Shown here piece by piece: positions 52,250 through 64,000 of a stretch of DNA of 64,000 nucleotides. The stretch lies in NCBI GenBank assembly GCA_900239685.1, contig OENT01000065.1, forward strand, positions 186,001 through 250,000, read 5' to 3'. Under the pieces are notes generated by a model, which ran no database searches, was not told the DNA's origin, and saw only the letters and a program-made list of their open reading frames with translations. The position numbers and the translations under genes are program-made. This DNA comes from Rotaria macrura. Its lineage: Eukaryota > Rotifera > Eurotatoria > Philodinida > Philodinidae. Within the stretch, counting starts at the first letter, position 1; every line of letters starts with the position of its first letter.

Positions 52250-52525
52250 CGAATAACAATAAATATTAATAAAACAAAATTATTTTGAAGATAAGGAAAA
52301 AAAATTCTTTGTTTCTTATTATTATTATTTGATTGTTACAGTTAATTCTCTAAAACAGAACAAATAAAAACAGGAGTTAAAGTTGAAATCTATTTGAGAT
52401 TGACCAAGACAAAAGAAGAAGAAAAGAAATCAATATAGTAGACGTATGACATTTCAAAATAACATAGAAAGAAGCTAAACAAGAAGCCAAACGGACATCA
52501 ATTGGAATGAAACCAAGGCATTTTT

Positions 52526-53332
52526 TTAAACGAGCTTTTTAGCTTCGAAAAATCCTTTAAGATGACGCATTTGCCAAAAGCCAGCTATTACAAGAATAAC
52601 TAATTGTGCGATTGACCACCATAAAACACGTTGATTCGTTGATTCACTTGTGGCCCGAAAACGTTCTTCACGATAACGTTGATAATTCTGTTCTTTGCTT
52701 CTGTAAAAACGTTATAAAAAATAAAGCAAACATGAAACAAAGTCGTATTTCTATTGTATTCTTTTTCAACGTACATTTGTTCAACTTGATCTAATAGCTG
52801 TCTTACACGTAATTGTAGTTCAGTTAATTTTTCTTTTGCACTTATTTGTTGATAATCGACAGCATGTTCACCAATATCAATATCAAGATGAACACGCTAT
52901 AAAAGATAAATAAGATATATTTTTCTCTTGAAAACTAAGTTGTTGTCTCGATTGACTTCAACAACTTACTAACTGTTGTCCACCAAACCAAGCTGTTGAA
53001 TTTGAATATAAACAAATGACATGTTCACCTGGTATGTGTGATGTAAAAGTAAAACGTCCTTCACTTGTATACAATTTTGACAGAACTATTTTTTCGTCAG
53101 GATCTTTAACTTCAACATGCATGCCAATACCAGGTGTCGATGGTAAGTATGTATTCGATGATGGATCGAATAATTCGACTTTGTATTTACCAATCACTAA
53201 TGTTTGATCTGGTATTTCTTCAATGAAACATTTACGTTCCGTTTCACGTATATGAAAATACAACGAATGTGTTGTTAGGATTAATTGAATGGCAATAAAG
53301 ACAATAATAAATAGAAATGATTGATTTCCCAT
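52526..53332 (-). CDS. p24 family cargo receptor, alpha subfamily (TMED4/TMED9 type)
   Basis: Three exons: 53332-52970, 52896-52775 and 52700-52526. Phases close and the product is 219 residues, the standard p24 size. These type I membrane proteins cycle between ER and Golgi in COPII/COPI vesicles and help package GPI-anchored and other cargo. The signal peptide covers residues 1-23. The GOLD domain follows ([19 protein letters not shown] through [11 protein letters not shown], with the two conserved Cys at C35 and C107). A coiled coil spans about 135-180. The transmembrane helix at about 187-209 contains [16 protein letters not shown]. The cytosolic tail [14 protein letters not shown] has the FF signal for COPII binding and a KKxx COPI retrieval signal. 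The tail identifies the alpha subfamily. A T-rich AAG lies 8 nt before the ATG. The gene is divergent from RPS3A. Confidence 0.92.
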
Positions 53333-53817
53333 GTTTATATCTTAAAATAAAAACAACACTTGATTATCTCTTGAGACAAAAACCAAGAACAACAAATGAC
53401 TAGTGATATTAAATAAAAAAGAAAAAAAAAGAAAAGGAATATGTCGTGCTGCGTGTACGGTTATCAGACGCAAACCAATCGGAATCAGGAAACACTTCAT
53501 GTGCATTAATGATCAACTATAAGACTTGTTATAGAGGAGGTCATTGTTCTGTCAATATGGACTTATCCAAAATGTATTCTATGGATGAAATTTTTACATG
53601 AAATGTTTTCTTTTTTTATCAAATATGATTAACAAATAAAAAAAAAAAGATTCTTCTCATGGTCTCAGACATTCTCCATGTCGCTTGACAGGAATTATGC
53701 ATTAGTACGGATGTCTATGATGCGTAGATTTTCGAAAGAAATTTACTAGATGACATTGAGAATATATTCACAAAAAACAACACAACTTAAATTTTCATTG
53801 TAGATTGATTATACGAG
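53333..53817. promoter_or_regulatory. Shared 485-bp promoter region between the p24 and RPS3A genes
   Basis: The two genes are transcribed outward from this gap, so both promoters must be here. No TATA box or pyrimidine-rich initiator stands out. T-rich AG acceptor-like sites sit 8 nt (p24, at 53341-53342) and 14 nt (RPS3A, at 53802-53803) before the start codons. Confidence 0.5.
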
Positions 53818-55272
53818 ATGGCCATCGGCAAGAACAAACGCTTAACTAAAGGTGGTAAAAAGGGTGGCAAAAAGAAAATGTACGTAATAATAAATATCAC
53901 ATGATTTTCTTTGAATGAATGTATTCTCTTTTCTAATTTGTTCTAGTGCTGATCCATTTTCTAAAAAAGATTGGTATGATGTTAAAGTACCAGCTACTTT
54001 TGAAACACGGACTATCGGCCGAACTCTCGTCACACGAACAACTGGCACAAGTATTTTATTTAATGAATCATTCTGTCTACATCTATAGTTTTCTACATGA
54101 TTAGAACCAATCTGACTCATCTCCACTATGAAGAAACCACATGACTTAGAATAGAATTTGCAGATGTTCGAGATAACAAAAACAAAAATGTACATTTAAA
54201 ATTTGAACCCTACTATCTTTCGGAAAATTCCTTTTTTGAATGCATATTTTTTGACATACAATAATTAGAATGTAGTCAAATAGAACGGTTCCCCCAAACG
54301 AACAAGAAATATTTCTAAACAGGATGAAATTTTATGTTTACATTGATGTCAAGAAAATAAATTGTTTTCGTTTTTTTTTTCTAATAGAAATCGCTTCGGA
54401 TGCTTTAAAAGGTCGTGTATTTGAAGCATCACTCGGGGATTTAATCAAACTTGATGATGAAGATAGCTACCGAAAATTTAAACTCATTTGTGAAGATGTA
54501 CAAGGTCGTCATTGTTTAACGAACTTTCATGGCATGGATATAACAACAGATCGTCTTCGTATGCTTGTTAAAAAGTGGCAGGTGACTAAAGCAAAAAAAA
54601 CCTTTGAATCTAACAGAAAACTGAAATTCTTTGTATAATTCCATAGACACTAATCGAAGCACAAGCTGACATTCGTACATCAGATGGCTATCTTCTGCGT
54701 ATATTTTGCATTGGTTTCACAATGAAAATGCGTGGCCAAATAAGGAAAACGTCATATGCACAACATACACAAGTCAGTTTAACAAATACTGAATTCTAAC
54801 AGTTTTTAAGAGTAACTTATTTCATTTAGATTAAAGCTATCCGCAAGAAAATGATTGAAATAATGACACAAGACATTGCTGGTAGTGAACTTAAAGATGT
54901 CGTTAGTAAACTGTATGTTGTTGTATAATTTATATTCCGATAAGATCAAAATATAAAAAGCATCTACGATTATTATTTTTTAGTATTCCAAATAGCATTG
55001 GTACAGAAATCGAAAAAGCTTGTCGCAGTATTTATCCATTGCAAAATGTGAATATTCGAAAAGTAAAAGTAATCAAGAAACCTAAATTCGATGGTAAAGG
55101 CAACAGTTCTTCATTGTATTTTACGGTTTCTTATTGATAAATTCTTGAATTATTAGTTGCTCGTCTCATGGAAATGCATGGTGAAAGTCACAGTACTGTA
55201 ACTGTTGATGACAAAGGTCAAATAGTCGAACGAGCTGATGGCTACGAACCACCAGTACAACAATCTGTTTGA
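53818..55272 (+). CDS. RPS3A: 40S ribosomal protein S3A (eS1)
   Basis: Seven exons: 53818-53879, 53947-54050, 54388-54581, 54647-54772, 54830-54912, 54984-55093 and 55157-55272. Phases close at 264 residues, the same length as human RPS3A. eS1 is a structural protein of the small ribosomal subunit near the mRNA exit. The N-terminus [20 protein letters not shown] is near-identical to the family. It is followed by [78 protein letters not shown], the [15 protein letters not shown] block and the C-terminal [14 protein letters not shown]. Introns are 56-75 bp except intron 2 (337 bp), which could host a non-coding RNA, although I see no clear box C/D pair. Start: the first ATG, immediately preceded by an acceptor-like TTTTCATTGTAG. 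Confidence 0.97.
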
Positions 55273-55389
55273 GATATAATCAACAATCAGTTTTAAAGCA
55301 GAATCTGAGCTCGATCGTTTTCTGTCTGAACAAGAAAACATGAAAAGAAAAAAAAAGTTTATTATAATTCTTGTTTTAGACCGTTAAAG

Positions 55390-55395
55390 AATAAA
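55390..55395 (+). terminator. Polyadenylation signal of RPS3A
   Basis: AATAAA about 118 nt after the RPS3A stop codon, followed by an A run. Confidence 0.55.
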
Positions 55396-56675
55396 AAAAA
55401 AGCAAATAATATACACTAATTTATATGATCAAGTATTAAACCACATTTTTTTCTGGTTTGTAGTTTTAGCCAATATTAATAGCTGCTGAGAATAGAGATA
55501 GTCAGTCGAGAGCATATATTCTATCTCTCGAATAATTCTTCGTATGATTGCATGACTATAGTTTTTCTCAGATTGTCTCTAATTGAAGAGAATGGATGTG
55601 TACGGCGATGTCAATTGGTTCCGACGACAATCGAACGCTGCAATAATTAGTCACAATATAAAGAATGAGTTGTAATACTGAAGAAAAAAAATTTAATTAG
55701 CAGTATTAGAGAGATGTTTAGAATTTAATTAAAAATCTATTCAAGAAAAAGCAACGAAGATATTCAGTATCGATGTGAATGTTCAATAATTGTTTCTAAC
55801 TGATCATAAAACTATGACGCATGTGAAATTTGCCGCAAATAATTTTCTCTGTGCAGAATGTTTTATCTAACATTCGTAATTAATTCACACATACATCTAT
55901 AAGTTGAACATCGTGAATATTCGTCGCAAATGTAACTTATTAGATCATCTGTTAGAATTGCAGAATAAGATAGACCCTCAAGTGAATATCACGTGAGCAT
56001 TAATATTCATCTTGAGCTAAGAGTAGTTTCAACTCTTTCGATGTGTGAACCAGAGTGAATTTCTTTTGGCAGTTCATAGCAGTAATCATTTTAGAGTATG
56101 AGAAGGTATCGTAATGTGTAAATACTCCTTTCTTATGCATGAATACCTTATATTAATAAAACATGGTTTTGTTGATTGTTAGTAAATCTTCTAAAACAGA
56201 ATTTTAGTATGTGTTTGTTGTTAGATATATTCGATATTTTTAAAATACTATTCAAAAACTAAAGAATTATTCATCTTGATCAATTTGTATGATAGTAATT
56301 AAAACGACTTTTGAACTTGAATGAAAATGGTTTTGTTGAGAGAAAGTGTTGGATAATTTACACCCTTCAAAATTCGAATATTTCATAGTAGAAATACTTT
56401 TGAAACTTTGTTTCTACGATCGGCTTTATACGGTAGTGACAGAAAGTGGGGGGGGGGGTGAGGATGAATAACCATAGGCACATACATACATGACAATATT
56501 AGTTATATTGCTATTTCACTGTAAAACGTCTTGCATCAAAAGTGAGATTGAGTAGCCAAAGGTAGTTTTTTCTAGATATTTGGGTAATTATCGTTGAACT
56601 CAGCCGCGTCTTATATACATCTCATCCAAATTAATGATATACTAATGTTTATCATTATAAGAAATCCTCTACTCG

Positions 56676-56735
56676 TCAACATATGCTGTTGATAGTGCAA
56701 TGAAATCAACATATGCTGTTGATAGTGAAATGAAA
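56676..56735. repeat. Two tandem copies of a 30-bp unit
   Basis: The unit begins TCAACATATGCTGTTGATAG and is repeated head-to-tail with one difference (GTGCAATG versus GTGAAATG). Each unit itself contains an inverted pair TCAACA/TGTTGA around TATGC, so each copy could form a small hairpin. Confidence 0.95.
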
Positions 56736-57955
56736 TAGATGATTTCGATTACTTTTTCATTAAAGCAAGAAAAAAAAGAATCTATCGGCTGTGTTAAAAA
56801 TGTGAATGTTTCATTCGATTCTATGGTGGTATTGCAGTGGATGTGATATTATCTTATAGGATAACAGCGCTTAACTATCTACTTGAATTGTAAAAGGAAA
56901 AAAATCAAGTCATGAATTCACTGATAATGTTGTTCATGCTTCTTTAACAGATTGAACTACGCTGTGTGTATATGAGCTTAGATAATGCATGATCGTAAAA
57001 AAAGAATTTCTTTTTTTACCGTGTATATATAATTTTCTTTTGTTAGCCTTGGATTAATTTACGTAGCTTCTCTCAAATTCATTACTCATGCTGAGATTTC
57101 TTATGTGAACTAAGGAAAAAAAATAATAGTACAATAGATTTTACATGAATTCAATCGATGTTTAATTGACATTATACTATTTCCTTTCTTTAAAAAGAAC
57201 GAAACACAACAAAATTCAAGGAATAAATCCTAAGCGTTGAAAATAGTTTTTCTTCTTTTGATTGTGAGTCTTCTGTATTGCCATTGTATAATTTCGATTC
57301 GTCATTCATTATGTAATATAAATACACAGAATTTTAATCAAAATTTGCTCTTGTATATCTCGTATTACTGATATATACGTATACATATATATATATGCAT
57401 GTATAAGTTTGAACAAGATAGACAGTAAGATTAGATAATTTTGTTTGCTATTTGTCTACAGTAATCGGTCACATACTGAATACTTTTTGTACAATTGCGT
57501 TCATCATGAAAGACATTTATGCTCGAATTTTAATGTGATTCATAGCACTAACATATTTTCCTTTATGCGTGATTGATCACGGTAAGAACATGTGACTTAC
57601 TGTTATTGAAGGTAGATTTTCTGGTGTTTGTTCAGACATTCGTAAATTGTCATGAATATTGTTCTCCAATTTCTATTTCTCTTTTTTCTTCTCTTTCTTT
57701 TTTTTTGTTGGTGATCAGAGCCGTCATAATCGTATACAAAAAAGAGAATGACAAAATCCTTGCCATTACTCGTTGTTCTACACACCTATGCCACGTTATG
57801 TACTCTGGTAGATCAACACATTATATCATTTGTTTGCATACTTGCTGTTCTACACATTTGCTTCCTATCTGTCTACTGGTTTTATATTTTAAGATTCGAA
57901 CATTCAATTCTTTGCTTTTTCTCTATCAAACATCAATATAATCAAGTGAGCAACT

Positions 57956-64000
<6,045 letters not shown>

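Larger units (their letters stand above)
55273..57955. other. Intergenic region between RPS3A and GFAT
   Basis: It contains the RPS3A 3' UTR, a 30-bp tandem duplication (56676-56735), a G run of about 11 near 56449-56459, and presumably the GFAT promoter. No exon chain is supported. Confidence 0.55.

Noticed and set aside
54051-54387. snoRNA in RPS3A intron 2 (vertebrate RPS3A hosts box C/D snoRNAs)
   Set aside because: CTGA occurs near 54110, but no good RTGATGA box C at the right spacing or terminal stem was found; it remains possible but unsupported.
57573-57941. 122-codon open frame upstream of GFAT
   Set aside because: The translation is Leu/Ile/Phe/Cys-rich low-quality sequence, it overlaps the GFAT leader region, and no domain is recognisable.

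Overview
This is nuclear DNA from an invertebrate animal. It is strongly AT-rich. Genes are split by GT-AG introns that are mostly 50-75 bp long, with a few of 0.5-2 kb. The intermediate-filament gene has the protostome cytoplasmic form: a long rod, a lamin-type tail domain and a GEERASH motif. Base composition, compact introns and an ADPRM gene decaying by scattered nonsense changes and a probable frameshift would all suit a bdelloid rotifer (Adineta or Rotaria type). That placement is inference; no bdelloid-only marker such as a telomere repeat is visible. There are no bacterial features, operons or CRISPR arrays. I recognised no tRNA or rRNA gene.

Layout. Positions 1-14.2 kb are gene-poor: one possible first exon (minus, 1244-1450), a near-perfect 87-bp palindrome (3028-3114), an element with inverted arms of about 185 bp (7212-8139), and an older element-like block (11514-12910) enclosing a 300-bp fold-back (11700-12006). 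From 14.2 to 24.5 kb lie four ordinary genes: an SLC66A3-like PQ-loop protein (+), a sarcoplasmic-type EF-hand protein (-), a membrane-anchored acid sphingomyelinase-like phosphodiesterase (-) and a divergent D-type cyclin (-). After 5.6 kb without genes come a cytoplasmic intermediate filament gene (30.2-33.4 kb, -) and, 5.7 kb upstream of it, two Ser/Thr-rich coding exons (39.2-40.8 kb, -). These exons either belong to a separate gene or form a huge alternative head of the filament protein. A TMEM272-like membrane protein (+) and a decayed ADPRM pseudogene (-) follow.

Positions 48-63 kb are dense with housekeeping genes: epsin (-), a p24-alpha cargo receptor (TMED4/9 type, -), ribosomal protein S3A (+, divergent from the p24 gene across 485 bp), and the first 473 codons of glutamine:fructose-6-phosphate amidotransferase (+), which runs off the right edge.

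The genes do not form one pathway. Epsin and p24 both serve membrane traffic (endocytosis, and ER-Golgi transport with retrieval). GFAT feeds UDP-GlcNAc synthesis. The rest are unrelated neighbours. I reconstructed exons by hand from reading frame, splice-site consensus and remembered family motifs. Intron phases close exactly for eight gene models and for the five GFAT-internal joins between long exons; the exceptions are noted in the epsin, ADPRM and Ser/Thr-rich entries. I found no clearly new biological system. The best leads are the fold-back elements, the filament N-terminal extension question and possible trans-splice acceptors just before several start codons.
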